Assembly (NCBI GenBank): GCA_036925085.1
Contig: JAUPFP010000028.1
Coordinates: 3,253,001 to 3,317,000, forward strand
Source: Brachycybe producta
Lineage: Eukaryota; Arthropoda; Diplopoda; Playtdesmida; Andrognathidae
DNA: 64,000 nucleotides
Reading direction: 5' to 3'
Shown here one piece after another: positions 23,216 to 35,631 of this stretch. A model generated the notes under the pieces. It saw only the letters and a list, made by a program, of their open reading frames with translations. It was not told the DNA's origin and ran no database searches. The position numbers and the translations under genes are program-made. Position 1 is the stretch's first letter. Each line of letters opens with the position of its first letter.

Positions 23216-23770
23216 AGTGGTCTCAAACTCGGGGCCCGCAGAAACCTCCTAAGTGGCCCACGGACACTTTCAGAAATTTTTTTTAAAAAATTCTACCAGT
23301 TTGTCTTCCGTGACAAATATTCAAACATTTTTTTGATCTGGCTGCTCAGCTTGCGTCAATAATCGGAACGACAAACACATGTGAACCGTTTTTCTCCCGG
23401 GCCATTAACCTCTCCCGGGAACCTTGTGAAAATGGTGGAAAGGATAAGGCTCACAGATTCACACTTAGTTTCATTGTTAAAAGTAGTGACTACTCAAAAG
23501 TTTTTCCGCAAACATTGACCATTTGGTCGATGAAAAGAGAGCCCAGGTGTCAGGTCAAAATATGTATAACTTTTTATTTTGATTTCCTCTGTATTTAAAA
23601 TAAATTACACTAAATTTATAATAATTCACAGTATTCTAGACTTTTTTTTCACTGATCCTTCCCCTTGCAACTCAACCAGAAACCTGATTTCTAGCTAGCT
23701 AAAGTTTGTCATGCTTTGAATATCAGTACTGGCCCACGAGCCATACTAAAAAGACCTGAGTGGCCCACGG
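23216..23770 (+). pseudogene. hAT transposon remnant with degenerate C-terminal dimerisation domain
   Basis: The left end reads CAGTGGTCTCAAACTCG, then GGGGCCCGC, which is typical of hAT (Charlie-like) termini. From about 23338 the plus strand translates to residues with the hAT dimerisation signature: an IGTTNTCEPFFSR-like block, then RLTDSHLVSLLKVVTTQ and, after a stop/frame change, HLVDEKRAQVSG. These correspond to the widespread hAT C-terminal motifs. Only about 75 codons are visible, with at least one frame break. No DDE catalytic residues are present and I could not find the matching right end, so it is a dead internal deletion product. A repeated GTGGCCCACGG lies at both 23253 and 23759. 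Confidence 0.65.
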
Positions 23771-24790
23771 TTACAAACGAGATGAATCGCTTAATAGTAT
23801 TTTCACGTTGACATGATTCAAACTCGTTTTAACTAAGTCTTAAAACACACAAATAACATAAAACAATTTGTCAGTGTGTGCGTAAATGAATCCAATTTGC
23901 ATCAATTTTAAATCTGCCATTTTTCTAGCATACATTTATAGCCAAATTTGCATCGTTTTATTTGTTAGAAAATATTGTTGATATTTTTACTTTTGTTTAT
24001 TTTCATTTTTTTCTTTTCTCTTTCTTCTTCCATATATCTTTTGTTTATTTTTTTCGTCGTGTACATTTTTTTTATATATATTCTTGTCCTATTCCATTTT
24101 TTTTTTATTTGTAGAGATCTCTCTTCTGGTCTATAGCAAAACATTAAATGGTTCCTATTTACAAGTCTACATTTTTATGTTATGTGTGTGTTGTATGCGG
24201 GCTAAATATAAATCCATGTAACCTATATAGCAAGTTGCTTGCTTGCTTGCTTAGAACTTTGTGGATAATCTCACTTTCTGAACCACTTAAAAGACATTTT
24301 TGGCAGCCTTGATTTTTCTTTTACCATATTCAATGGATGAAATAAATGTAAACATGAACCCGGAACAGTTTAAGATGGCTGACATGTTTCTCAAAAAATC
24401 ATCCACAAATAAACTTGATGTTTTTTTTTGTGAATTTTAAAATAATCTTAAATAATAAAACTTCATGAATAAAATAAAAAAGTAAGATTTCACTCATGTT
24501 AACTAAAAAAAGATTGGCTTAACAACAGTTCATTTCTATCTCTCGTTTTAAAAGTAAACATTAATTTATAATCAGAAGCAACTCTCGTCAAAAACTGAAA
24601 TTTAAAGTTTTTCTATAAATTAGAATAAAAAATATTTATATGCTAAAAAGTATTATATAATATTTAAAAAAAAATTTTCATGATATATTTTAAAGTATAT
24701 TTTTCATACTAAATGTTGGCAACAACCAAAAACTGTCATAAAAATAGCTTTAAAGATAATGACAAATTCTTTAAGCACATTCACCTACTA
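23771..24790. other. Unannotated AT-rich stretch
   Basis: A T-rich tract (about 24000-24110) and a short GCTT run (24235-24252). No gene seen. Confidence 0.5.
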
Positions 24791-25267
24791 CTAGTAAACC
24801 CGTCGGACAATTTGCACGAAAGCGTAACGACCAAAACTTAAAATGCTGGATTATCTAATAAATAATTTGGTCCGACCCACCGTAACACTATAGCTAACAA
24901 TGTGATTGGCTACTGCGTGAATACACGTCATGCACGATAGCGAAATAAAATTCAAGGTTTTAGACGTGATTATCAAGTACCGTTTACTGATTGGTTTATA
25001 TATATTGCTAGATTCCCGTACTTTGTACGAGTGTTATTCTCGTAACTTTATAAGCAAGACCAAATCTAGAAAATATATTAGTCCTTGCTATAAGATTCAA
25101 TGTTTATATAAAAAAGGTATTGTTACTTTTAACGAATAAATCCGCCCCTATAACGTGGTTATTTCAGTACTAATTAAGAGTGCTTGTTTATAATTAGGTC
25201 ATCTTTTTTAATGATTGCGAACTAATATAGTCAAAGCTTACACCACGGTTGTAACATACATGTATAT
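24791..25267 (+). mobile_element. Second CTAG...(TA)n family, candidate relative of the composite element
   Basis: It starts CTAGTAAACCCGTCGGACAA, sharing the CTAGT....ACCCGTC pattern of the composite family. It runs through non-coding DNA including TTTGGTCCGACCCACCG and stops where a TA microsatellite begins (25268). A 69-residue frame (24930-25139) has no recognisable domain. The architecture (CTAGT start, ACCCGTC, TA end) is what links it; there is no internal similarity that I can see. Confidence 0.4.
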
Positions 25268-25320
25268 GATATATATATATATATAATATATATAATTATT
25301 AAATATATATATATATTTAA
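25268..25320. repeat. Imperfect (TA)n array
   Basis: TA repeats broken by AATTATTAAA-type words that form a small palindrome. Confidence 0.85.
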
Positions 25321-25484
25321 TAATTATTTGTTTTGTACACAAAATAACTGCATTTTTTCTATATGCAAAACGAATTGGGTGATGAAAAAACGAAAATTTT
25401 AACAGCCATGTTCCGAAAATAACGGATTTGGCGCCACACGATCATGTTATTTTCTAAAATTAATAACGTAAGTAGGGCCTAATC

Positions 25485-25630
25485 CAGTGTTTCCCAAATG
25501 GGGTTTCATAGAACCCTGGGGTTTCCTTGAAGAGAAAGTAAGGGTTCCCGCCATAAAATTAAAAAAAATATATTAAATTTCACACTGTAAAAAATGTATA
25601 ATTATAATAGTCTGTATTGCATTATAAACC
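25485..25630 (+). mobile_element. 5' fragment of the CAGTGTTTCCCAA hAT-like MITE
   Basis: It starts CAGTGTTTCCCAAATGGGGT and contains TAAATTTCACACTGTAAAAA, both shared with the complete copy at 36085-36500. The right half and right TIR are absent or too diverged to recognise. Confidence 0.65.
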
Positions 25631-26870
25631 CCACACAATAATTCAAGATTTTGCTTCAATGAGATTTGTGCCTAACTAACTATCAATGTTTTATTTTTAT
25701 GTTGATGACGATGTTTCGCGATTTTTTTTTCTCCAGATCTTTTCTTTTACGTTTTTCCGAATTTTCAGACTCTAACATTTAATTTGGTAAAAATATTCTA
25801 TTCAAGTGTGTTTTTTTTTGTATAAAATCCTCCCTCCTTTTATTAATATGTCAGATTCTAGTTTCATTAACATACTTTCAATTATTTCTTAAAAGTTGCT
25901 TCAGAAAAAAATGACATTCACCATTATACAACAAGCCATAAATTTACTGCTGATAAAATTTTAACAAAAGGTTCTTCATAATAAAAGCACATAATTAAAA
26001 AAAAACTATTATAAATATATCGACCCGAATCCCTCATTGTTATATTAGTTTTAAAGCTAAAAGAAAAGTTTTAAAACTGTGATAATGCAATTTGTTTTAG
26101 AAAATTTTGTGAGGTGCGAAAAGATTTGAAAATCCATTGTGAAAAATGTCTTAGTACATATTTGGTTTAATACAATCAAGTTTCATTAATCTATTTCATC
26201 ATTTTCATAACAATCAAAAGAAGAAGATTGAAGAAAATTCTTTTCTTCCAGAGCTAAAGAAAGTGAAAATGAGGGAAGTCACCATTTTTATGTGGTTATA
26301 GCTGTCGAAATTGTCAACGTCCAAAAAATTGACAATCAAGAAAGAACCGTAACAAAAAAAAAAGCTAGAGGGCACCCATTATTTTACCATTATACAGAGC
26401 TACCACCATCATTGGTGAACTCAACCTAAGGCCCCCGTATATGACACCTGTCACAAAAAACACTATATAATCAACAAGATACAACAAAGCAGAAAAACAA
26501 ATCCCATAAAAAAAGTATTGAAAATAGGTTTCCCTCTCTATATGAAATACGTTAGGACCCAGTTTATCAGCTTAAGACCGAAATCCTTACAAATTTCTTT
26601 TTAAAATTATCGACATGGTGCAACAACAAAAAATACAATTGAAAAACGCTTTTCTTATATATTTTTTTTAAAATCTAGTTTCTATAGATAATTTTTCATA
26701 ATTTCTTGTAGTGTAATTTCAAACTTTTAAACATCAAATTTCATTCTTTTCAAAATTTGATATATAGTTTAGTTTGAAAGATGTACATATTAAATTATCA
26801 TAAAACTTTTCATTTATCTGGGTTTATTTCTAAAAACTTTCTCGGTTTCAAAATTGTCTTTTTTTTTAAA
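25631..26870. other. Unannotated AT-rich stretch
   Basis: PAL-A-like words (ATTCTAGTTTCATTAACA near 25856, ATCTAGTTTCTATAG near 26675) appear, but no full copy could be delimited. No gene. Confidence 0.45.
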
Positions 26871-26874
26871 CAGT

Positions 26875-27021
26875 CATAAATAGTTTATTTTCTATAAATA
26901 ACATCGTGAAGATGTTTTGAAATTATAAATAGTTAATTTTCCACAATAACATTGCGAAAAATGTCTTGAAATCATAAATAGTTCGTTTTTTTACAATATC
27001 ATATAAATGCCTTGAAATCAT
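26875..27021. repeat. Three tandem units of about 49 bp
   Basis: The units start (C/T)ATAAATAGTT and end (G/C)TTGAAAT or TTTGAAAT, beginning near 26875, 26924 and 26973. The middles are diverged (ATAACAT(C/T)G(T/C)GAA), so the array is old. Confidence 0.7.
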
Positions 27022-28417
27022 TCAAAAAGAAAGCGTTCTCATACGTTGTTTTCCTGGAACATGTCTAAGAATGATGATTTTACAATTAAAACGATTTCTC
27101 CGTTAAGATTTCACTTGTTTCTTTGCCCTATTAGCGGCCTATCCTCCTTTTTTTAATCGATACCTCGGTCTTTAGTTCAACAAAACCCATGAGATTTGTC
27201 CCTTTACAGGTCAATATGTAGTCTAGTTTAGCCTACAATTTTAATCTAGATTAATGAACCGCAGTTCACACTTGTCAGCAGTAATCTCAAACTATAACTT
27301 CGTGCTGAATCTGTGCTAGCAGTGATTGCCTCACTTCAGGGTTAAGAAGGAGAAGAAAAAACAAGATTGTTCTGAGATATAAAACCGTACAATATATACT
27401 CGTAGTATGTCTTATAGAGAACGTACACAAGTCATCGATGCTCCAAGAGTTTACACCCAGAGGGAGTAAATCTTTTTACCCGTTCTCAACCTATTATGGC
27501 CGTGGCCAGTTTTGGGCTACGTGAACCCACTTTTGACCACGGTTGGCCGTTTCGGGGCCCGGGTTGCCGACGCACTCTGCTGGATCCTAACAGACCAGGG
27601 AGGGTCAGCGCTTTTCAACCGCAGAAATATCTGAGAAATCAGCTACTTGGCATACTACTAACCTTCACTTATAAAGGTGGCCCATTCACTATAGGATCTG
27701 GACTGACAAAAAGAGACCGAGGATCTGATCTCTCACGGTACAGAAGCGTCCCTTTTTTAGCCATTGACGTACGAATCAGGAGGAGAAAACAGACGGATCT
27801 CAAGGGAGGTTTCGCGTATTTTTTTTTCATTTGTCAGCCTGCCTCTTGATGAAAACTATACAATAAAACGAATACGCATGCTCTCCATGTCAGATCCCAC
27901 GGATCTCTTTTACCCATCCACGTATATATATCTGAACTGCTGTCAGTCCGGATGATTTCATGAGCCCATTCACGATGCATTTGGACTGACAGTCCAATTC
28001 CATTAATCCCGATCCCATCGTTAGGTTCGGAGTGCAATAAGGGATAGAAGCTAGCAGTAGACCATATATAGCTGATAGTTACATAGAAATAAAACAACAA
28101 TTTCAATAACGTCCATATGTAAATCTGTCATGATCCACGTCTTTAGTATATCTTGCTTTAATATATCTGCGAAACCTTAAAGAGAAATAGTTAAACTGAC
28201 GTTAAGCTTATTAAACTTCCCGTTAGTAAAGTAGAAAGTTCTTTTTTTTTACTTACATAATAACCACATACAACAACAACAACAACATTACCATTTATAT
28301 GACGTTTTATATCGCCTGCAATATGTTAAAAAAACTTCTGGATGCTGTTTTATTTACAGCCACTTTTCGTAGCACAAAACTAACTAAGCTCATACATTGC
28401 AATGCTGCATTCTGTTA

Positions 28418-28457
<40 letters not shown>

Positions 28458-30140
28458 AAATACTAGTAGAAGTATTAGGGAGCAATAATAGAAAGAAGAA
28501 AAAAAATAACCCTTCATGATTTGACAGCCAAAAAAAAAAAAAGACAGAAAAAGATTGACAGACAAGCGCGCCCGTGGCCACATTACATTTGGCGCCCCTC
28601 GTCAACATCCATCCAATATGTAATCTGACATTATCACTAAACACCAAATGTGTTTAGTGATCTCACAATGTCAAGACTTTGCAATTAGACGGCTGCAAAT
28701 GAAATATAATCTATTCAATTCAGACATGTCAACTAAAATGTAATCTAAAACTAACAGACACACAACTTATAAGCAGGATTCCCCCCCCCCCCACACACAC
28801 ACATTTTTTTTAAAATTAAAATTAAAACTTAAGATGGGGGCATTAGGGCCTTAACAGTCATTTTTGGTTTATGAAGTGCAAATTTTTCCTCTTTTTTTCT
28901 CGCGAAACAATATCAAGAGATGAATTGAAAAGTTTGTTAGATACTAGAATAGTAAACGGTTATACAAAAAAATCATGACAATAACTTTTTTTCTAATAAG
29001 ATACAGGTTGATATTTAGCTAAACTACGACTAGCAATTGTCCGTGCTAATTAAATGAACTCTAAATTTTTGGTTCCATAAAATGTTTACGTCCATTAGGT
29101 TTTATGTATTATTTCCATTTATTAGCAAATTTATTTGTAAACAAACTTAAGTCCATTTCTGTATATAGAGTTAAGTAAACCGCAAATCTTCTTAGCTGAA
29201 GTCCGCGCATCAATACCGTTGCCATTTGATGAGATTTTATTGGGCACTAACAACAAATTTAAGTCAAATAACTATATCTTTCTTTCCATTAAAGTGTCAA
29301 AATGTTCTCTCTTTTTTCTAGTCAAATGTTCTTTTATTCTAGTATTCATTTTTCCTTTCTTTATAAAAAACTATGTATTGCATCATCATTTGAATTGGTT
29401 AGTTTGTACCATTTGTGTGTGTCTTGAACTATACACACATCCATCATTTATATTCATTGCATGCTTAACGTATTTGCATAGGTTGTATATATGAAACAGG
29501 GGTTGGGGGTAGGGGTTACCTTGAATGCCAAAATAGTGAGTTGCTGCTGCTGCTGCTAGCTCTATTTTTATCAACCTACTGATTTATATACAAGTTGCAT
29601 TCACTATTTTCTTCGAGTCTTTCACACAAGTTCTCTCTTATTCTTCTTTTCCCTCAAAAGTACATTTAACACTTTAACAGTTCAATAAAATGTTATGGAC
29701 TGTTACAAGTACTGATGAAGATAGAGACAAATAAAAATAAGTCGGCTTCTTATCGAATAGAAGAAAGAAGAAAAATATCCACAAACCAAATTTTAACCAA
29801 CAAACCCAAATTTTACCAAGCCTTTTTTTTTTTCTTATCATAATTTATAACTTTATAAGGGCACTTGAACGTTAACCCTTAAACAGGGTTAAAAGCTGGA
29901 ACCCATACTAAAAAGGTTAAATTTAAATAAAGGTAACAAAAATGTTTCTTGGATTTGCACTATATCTGATTTTGCAATTCGTAAGGGCCGATTCACACAT
30001 CAAATCAAAACACGGTCCCCGTTATAATGTTTCTATGGAAAACCATAACTTGAATGTGACCACCAGTGTGAACGACGACTTCCTAAATATATTGAATTTC
30101 AATTGAAAATCTCTAAAATTCCAGTTATTAGGGAATGGCA
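27022..30140. other. Unannotated stretch with a GC-richer island
   Basis: About 27480-27800 is noticeably more GC-rich and holds a 117-residue plus-strand frame with no family I recognise; GGATCTGA-type words recur there and near 27890. A CT microsatellite lies at 28420-28457, a C run at 28780-28793 and a short hairpin (CACTAAACAC...GTGTTTAGTG) at 28635-28660. No gene is called. Confidence 0.45.
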
Positions 30141-30149
30141 GGCTGGGAG

Positions 30150-30348
30150 ACAGGCAAGTGTGCAGCCAGCACTATAGCTTTTCATTTGCCCCTACCTTTT
30201 ATGAGTGTCAAACCAAATATCAACCAATTAGAAATTGATAAGGGCATAGCATGTGACATCAGACCAAATAACAAACCAATTAGAAATTGAAGACGCTCAT
30301 AAAAGGGCGGAACAAACAAAAAGTTCGTGCTGGGCACACTTGCCTGTG
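30150..30348. mobile_element. Hairpin MITE (ACAGGCA family), alpha-type arms, 8-bp TSD
   Basis: The left end ACAGGCAAGTGTGCAGCCAG and the right end CTGGGCACACTTGCCTGTG are inverted. The core has CCTACCTTTTATGAG, CCAATTAGAAATTG twice and GTGACATCAGACCAAAT. It is flanked by GCTGGGAG (30142-30149) and GCTGGAAG (30349-30356), 7 of 8 matching. Confidence 0.85.
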
Positions 30349-30356
30349 GCTGGAAG

Positions 30357-31170
30357 TATTTAAGGCTATTTTTTTACCAAACAATGAGGCATTTCCAAAC
30401 GTAGATCTTATTCATTTACGAAGTAATTGCAAATTACTGGTTCCAGAATGCAAATAAAAATCATAAGAATAAATTTAACAAAAAAGTTCTCTTAAAATAA
30501 CACACACACACAAAAAAGAAATCTGAAGAATTTTTTTTGTAAGCCAAATATAATTTGCATGTACGAAACCAAAAAAAATATATTTATATTTAATAAAGCT
30601 TCTCTTTCTCTCTCCGTCCAAGAAACCCTATACTTACGTTCAATATTCAAAATAATTATCTCCAACCAATCCAAAAGCTTGAATGTAAGGCGGAGAGATT
30701 TACTAATATGTTTTTCACTATTTTTTTTTAGAAATAGAAGAAATTTTAATTTAATTTTAATTTAATAATATACAAGTAGACCTGTCTTTAATTTGATTTG
30801 AATTTTATTAAGAGTATTTTTATGAAACTAAATATGTTTTAACATTTTTTATTTAGGTCCAAATTACTTAGAATTTTTCAAAAAGCCAATCACGAAAAAA
30901 AAAATGTATATTTACGAACACCTGTGATTTATACTAAAAATATTCATATTTTTGCAATTTTAATTTGACTGTGAAAGAGAAAAAACGTTTATCAGAAGCG
31001 ATTTTTTTAAGAAGAAAGAAAAAAAATTAATAATTATAAACTAAACACAGAAAAGTAATGAGTGAATTATTGAATTACATAAAATGTAATATCGCGAAAA
31101 TCTTTCAAAATAAATGTTGTTCTTAAGTTTTAAAACAAGTAAATATAAACAAGGGATTCAAGGAACCCTA
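30357..31170. other. Unannotated AT-rich stretch
   Basis: No gene or delimited repeat seen. Confidence 0.5.
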
Positions 31171-31172
31171 TA

Positions 31173-31968
31173 GACCTCCATTGCTTTAATATATGCTTTC
31201 ATATATCAAATAACCAACTTTTTTTCATTGTGCGCATGTGTACGCACATGTACACACGTGTGCGCATGTGTACGCACATGTGCACACGTGTGCGCATATG
31301 TATATAGATAATCACACATGTATGTACTCATGTACATGACATAGTTACATGTGATGCGCATGCGTCATTCATTTGTAATAATATGGGTTTAAAATGAAAA
31401 TACGTCACATGTATTCTAATATACAAAAATAATAACAGAACATAAAAAGGAACACCCCTCCTAAATAATAGAAAAGTCCCCCCTTTCGAATGCTACAACT
31501 GGAAAGAGGAAGAATCTCGATTTTTTGAAAAAAAAATTACGTTTTTAAAAAATCGAAATTTTATATATCGAATCGCTCTAAAATTCCAATTTTTTTCCAG
31601 TTTCATCGACAGAATGTTTACATTATTTTAAGTCTGATAACATTTTATTGTAGGTGGCCCCGTTTTCGAGTTGTTCGACCCACTAAAAATTATGACCAAA
31701 AACTCAAAATTTGTTTCTAAAAAATTCATAAAAAAATAACCCCTGGGTAAAATTTTCTAATTTTCTGTCAGGAGCTTCATATTGACCCACAGAATCAAAT
31801 AAAAAATACTGCTTGTCTTTATCTCATTCCGTTCTTGAGTTGTTCGAGGAACTAAATCGGGTTCCGGACACACACACACACATACATACACACACACAGA
31901 CATCCTTTTTTTCCCCTTTTCTTGCATGATCCTATATACCTCCATTGCTCTTTAGAGCAATGGAGGTC
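31173..31968. mobile_element. Candidate DNA transposon remnant with GACCTCCATTGCT ends
   Basis: GACCTCCATTGCT begins the segment and AGCAATGGAGGTC ends it, with a second TACCTCCATTGCT forming a terminal hairpin at 31937-31967. The interior has two GAGTTGTTCGA words, a CA run and the alternating purine-pyrimidine block at 31229. No coding frame. A target duplication was not confirmed. Confidence 0.5.
31229..31302. repeat. Alternating purine-pyrimidine palindromic block
   Basis: About 70 bp of GTGCGCATGTGTACGCACAT-type sequence, duplicated and inverted, almost wholly alternating purine and pyrimidine. It is therefore prone to Z-DNA or cruciform formation. Confidence 0.8.
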
Positions 31969-33330
31969 AAAAACTACGTATTTTCGGTTCATAAGCTTTT
32001 ATTTTTACTAAGACATGTTTTTTGTTTTCGGGACTACATGAGTTAATTTGTTTTTATTTTGTTGAGAAGTACGTTTAATTTAATGTACCGGTGGGCTTCC
32101 TATAACAACGGATGCTGGACAGGTCCTTCGAAGATCCGTCAACATTTTTTTCATAGATTAACAGGATTGAGGCTGCTGCAGTGTACAAAATTTCAGCTCT
32201 CCATAAGGTTTTGAGGAAGTTGGTTAAAAATAGGAGAAATACAAGTCTACGCAAATTGGACAACAGTCATGTCAAAGTTAAAATAAAAGCTTTTAATAAA
32301 TCATTTTAATTAGGTAAAAACTGCAATAAAACATTTTAAAAGATATATTTTTATGAAATTACTTTCACAAGATTCTTTTCCTTTACCAGTCTCTAAACAT
32401 AACTTTGAAATTTCTTCTAAGAAAAATCTCTTCAGATATAAAACTATATCTAAATTTTAAGCACCAGTTGCCAAAGCATCCCTATTGTATAATAGAAAAT
32501 ACCAGTGACTTAAGATTAAGATTCAGTATAAGTAAAGAACAGAGGGAAAGAGAGAGAGAGAAAGAAAAAACTTCACTCTGGATATTACCCGAAATTCCAT
32601 TTTGATAGTTTTGGTGGATGGATAAAATAAAAAGATCACGAACTTCGAATTTTTCAAAACGACCCAATAAAATGCACCACAACCTCAAAGAAAAAGAGAA
32701 AAAGGAGAAGAAGAAAAAAGGATATTCAAAAAAAGACAAAAGAAAATAGTTGGCACACAGAGAAACGAAAAGAACACACTCGAAAAATAAAATGAGAATA
32801 GAAGCACAAAAAAAATGTATAGAGTTCCATATAACGTAGAGATAGAGGGAGGAGTATTGTGAGGGGGGGGGACTAAATTATTAGACATGCAAAGTATTTT
32901 TAGGAAGACATTCAAAGAATGCATCCATCCCAATACGAACATTGTTGTTCCCGTCCTTTAATATGCTAATCAATTCCATTCAAACCGTTCCTTATGTTCC
33001 TTACAGCAATAAATTTCAGAACAAAAGTACTAAAAAAAGTACCAACATTAAAATATGACTTGTTATCCTTCTTCCCTAATTTTCAGTATAGAGGTGGGAG
33101 CCGCCGCCAATGAAATTTTGGCCGCGTCATACTGCCGCCAATTTGATCTTGCGCCGAAAGCAAATGGGTTAAAGGAGAAGAAAAAAACTTGGTTAGGGTT
33201 TCGTTACGACAATATCGATATAAGCATGATACGATATTTATTCCTTTTAATTTTTATAACAATATTTTTTTCATGAAAGTGCATCACGGCTCGCCGAGCA
33301 CTGACGGTTTTTCTTCTGCACGCTAATACA
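31969..33330. other. Unannotated stretch
   Basis: GA-rich around 32545-32570 and 32690-32790; poly-G near 32863. No gene. Confidence 0.5.
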
Positions 33331-33468
33331 TTGTACACACATGAGTTAAATGAATTCAAATTAAATGTGGTTTGGTGAATTATACGGAATCCAGTTAAGG
33401 ACATGAACCAAATTAAAAATTGACTTTATTATTAATATTTTAAATTGAAATACTAAATCAATATTTTG

Positions 33469-33524
<56 letters not shown>

Positions 33525-33626
33525 TTAAGTATTAACTCAATATTTTCAGATTAATAACTGAATAAATTGAATTCGACGACATATTGTTTGTCCTTCACAG
33601 GGCTCTGTAGAACACGTTTATTATTT
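33331..33626 (+). repeat. Dispersed repeat R2, copy 1 (empty site)
   Basis: It is co-linear with 48950-49749 from TTGTACACA..TGAGTTAAAT through GAATTATACGGAATCCAG, AAATTGACTTTATTATT and AACTCAATATTTTCAGA to CACAGGGCTCTGTAGAACAC and GTTTATTATTT. Here ATTTTCAGATTAATAACTGA is uninterrupted, which makes it the pre-insertion site for composite copy D. A TA array (33475-33519) is specific to this copy. Confidence 0.85.
33475..33519. repeat. (TA)n microsatellite
   Basis: About 45 bp of TA, absent from the paralogous position in R2 copy 2. Confidence 0.95.
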
Positions 33627-33687
33627 AAATGCATTTAAATTATCAGGTGTGTACTAGGTATGACGCATCAACAATAACAATTATCCC

Positions 33688-33879
33688 TAAAGCCTTGTTT
33701 CCATTGGGGTGAAAATTTGAACTTTTTAAAAATTTCAACTGGTGAAAAATACGAGCGTAGAATAAAAACGTGGTCCCCGCCTATGATAGCGAATGGGCGG
33801 GAGCCACATGCGTTCTATTTTTCACCAGTTGAAAGTTTCAAGAAGTTCATATTTTCACCCCAGTGGAAACAAGCCTTTA
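33688..33879. mobile_element. Palindromic MITE with TAAAGCCTTGTTTCCA ends
   Basis: TTGTTTCCATTGGGGTGAAA and its inverse (TTTTCACCCCAGTGGAAACAA) form the outer arms. AACTGGTGAAAAATA pairs with TATTTTTCACCAGTT inside. A short central GGTCCCCGCC...GGCGGGAGCC stem completes the fold. Non-coding, about 190 bp. Confidence 0.8.
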
Positions 33880-35409
33880 GATTCAAAAGATGTTTAAAAA
33901 TGTCTATTACCTCAATCTATTTCAATAACACTTAATATGTTTGGACAATAAACATTGTCTTCAACAATCCAATCCAACGTCTTCAAAACAAATCTCGAGA
34001 TTTTTTGTCAAATAAAAACAACAGCACACAAATAATGGCAATTTCTGCACCTGTGCATTATACAAATTACCAGTAATAATCTTGCAGATTCTATAGAAAT
34101 TATCCAGAATGACCGATTGTTTTTACATAGTAAGTAACTAAGATATACATGTGAAGTGAATTCAGACATAAATAAGAGAATATAAAGAAAATCTTCCTTG
34201 CCTTCTTTCACTGACGGATTTCATCTAAAGTTTGTTCTTGAACACATTTTAGCTTCTGGTAAATTAAGGAAGTTACCCGGATGCAATCATCCCAACCGAA
34301 TCCCACCCACTTTACCCCTTTTATTGGATTACACTAATAATAATGTATATGCATTCATTAGACATTAGGCAATTCCTGAGAAGGAAAAAAAAGGTGTGTA
34401 TGATGTGAAGAAAGCTGCTGAATAAGGGGGCAAATGCGAGCAAGTTTTACAAGCAATTTCAATAGCTCATAAAATCGGTTAATTAACTCTCCTGGTAAAA
34501 GTTTTATGACTACTACTAAACAACCTGCTTGCGTCACTAAAAGGTTCCACCCACGTAAAAATAGTCCTTAAGATCCTTGTTGTCCACAACCTAAACAAAT
34601 GACTCATTCCTTAAGAGAAAAGGTCACAAGGTTAAAAAGAAAATAGGGAATTCAACAGACAAAATATTAATTAAGGAGAAAAAAAACACAATAGAATTGC
34701 ATCTGTTGAAATGAATATTGGTTTTATTAGTGAAGTTTTTTCCCATTTGATGATAATATCATATGATGCAATCAAACTATTAAAAAGAGGACACAAACAG
34801 ATTTTAATGGACCAGGCAAATGGACACTCACAAATGAGATTTTCAGTCTAGTATCGCAATCAAGTGCTATATGACGTCATATAGACTATGTCATAACCTT
34901 CGTGAATGTATTTATAGAATTTCATGGACGGAACCTAATAGCTTTTTGTTCCCCCTATTTTAACCGAGTATATACTGTATATATATGTATATAATTGACC
35001 ACTTTTCTTAAGTGTGGTTGGGTTTTTAGGATGTAATTGACTTCTGTATTTTCTTCAGACCTTTCAAGAGAAATGTGGTGAAATTTATGCACAGTTCGAA
35101 TAAACTTTTAAAAGGTCACAGGTCATCCTCAATTCACCAAATAAAATAAAGTCTTTCTGTATATATAATCACTATAAGCAATATACAAATTGTGGCTAGT
35201 AGATCTGCTCCAACAGTAAAGCGGCGGCGATCACATTGACAATATATTTAAAGCAAAATTCACTGCAATGTGTCCTAGAATTAACTGCAATTGCCAACAT
35301 AATAATATGCTCTTGCAAGGATTAAAGCTGAGCATCCACTAGGTCGGTGATTCCGGCAACAGGGACCAGGCTCAATTAAACATCCAAAATTTCGCAACAT
35401 ACCTAGCCA
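33880..35409. other. Unannotated stretch
   Basis: AT-rich DNA without recognisable genes or delimited repeats. Confidence 0.5.
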
Positions 35410-35417
35410 AAACTCAC

Positions 35418-35623
35418 ACAGGCATTTAGAAATCGGGACGAACACAAGTTGGCTCCGTCCTTTTTATGACGAACGCAACTTCTAATTGGTTGGTTATGTA
35501 ATCTGACGTCACATGCTCCGCCCTTTTCAACGTCGAACCACACAACAAACCAATTAGAAGTTGCCGGTCGTCATAACAGGGTCGGAGCCAACTTGTGTTC
35601 GTCCCGATTTCTAAATGCCTGTA
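35418..35623. mobile_element. Hairpin MITE (ACAGGCA family), beta-type arms, 8-bp TSD
   Basis: Both outer arms read ACAGGCATTTAGAAATCGGG, then ACGAACACAAGTTGGCTCCG, apparently without mismatch. The core matches the family (TTCTAATTGGTTGGTTATG, CTGACGTCAC). It is flanked by AAACTCAC (35410-35417) and AAACACAC (35624-35631), 7 of 8 matching. Confidence 0.87.
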
Positions 35624-35631
35624 AAACACAC

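Noticed and set aside
27496-27849. 117-residue frame in a GC-richer island
   Set aside because: No recognisable family, splice context or repeat partner. It is noted only as part of the unannotated stretch.
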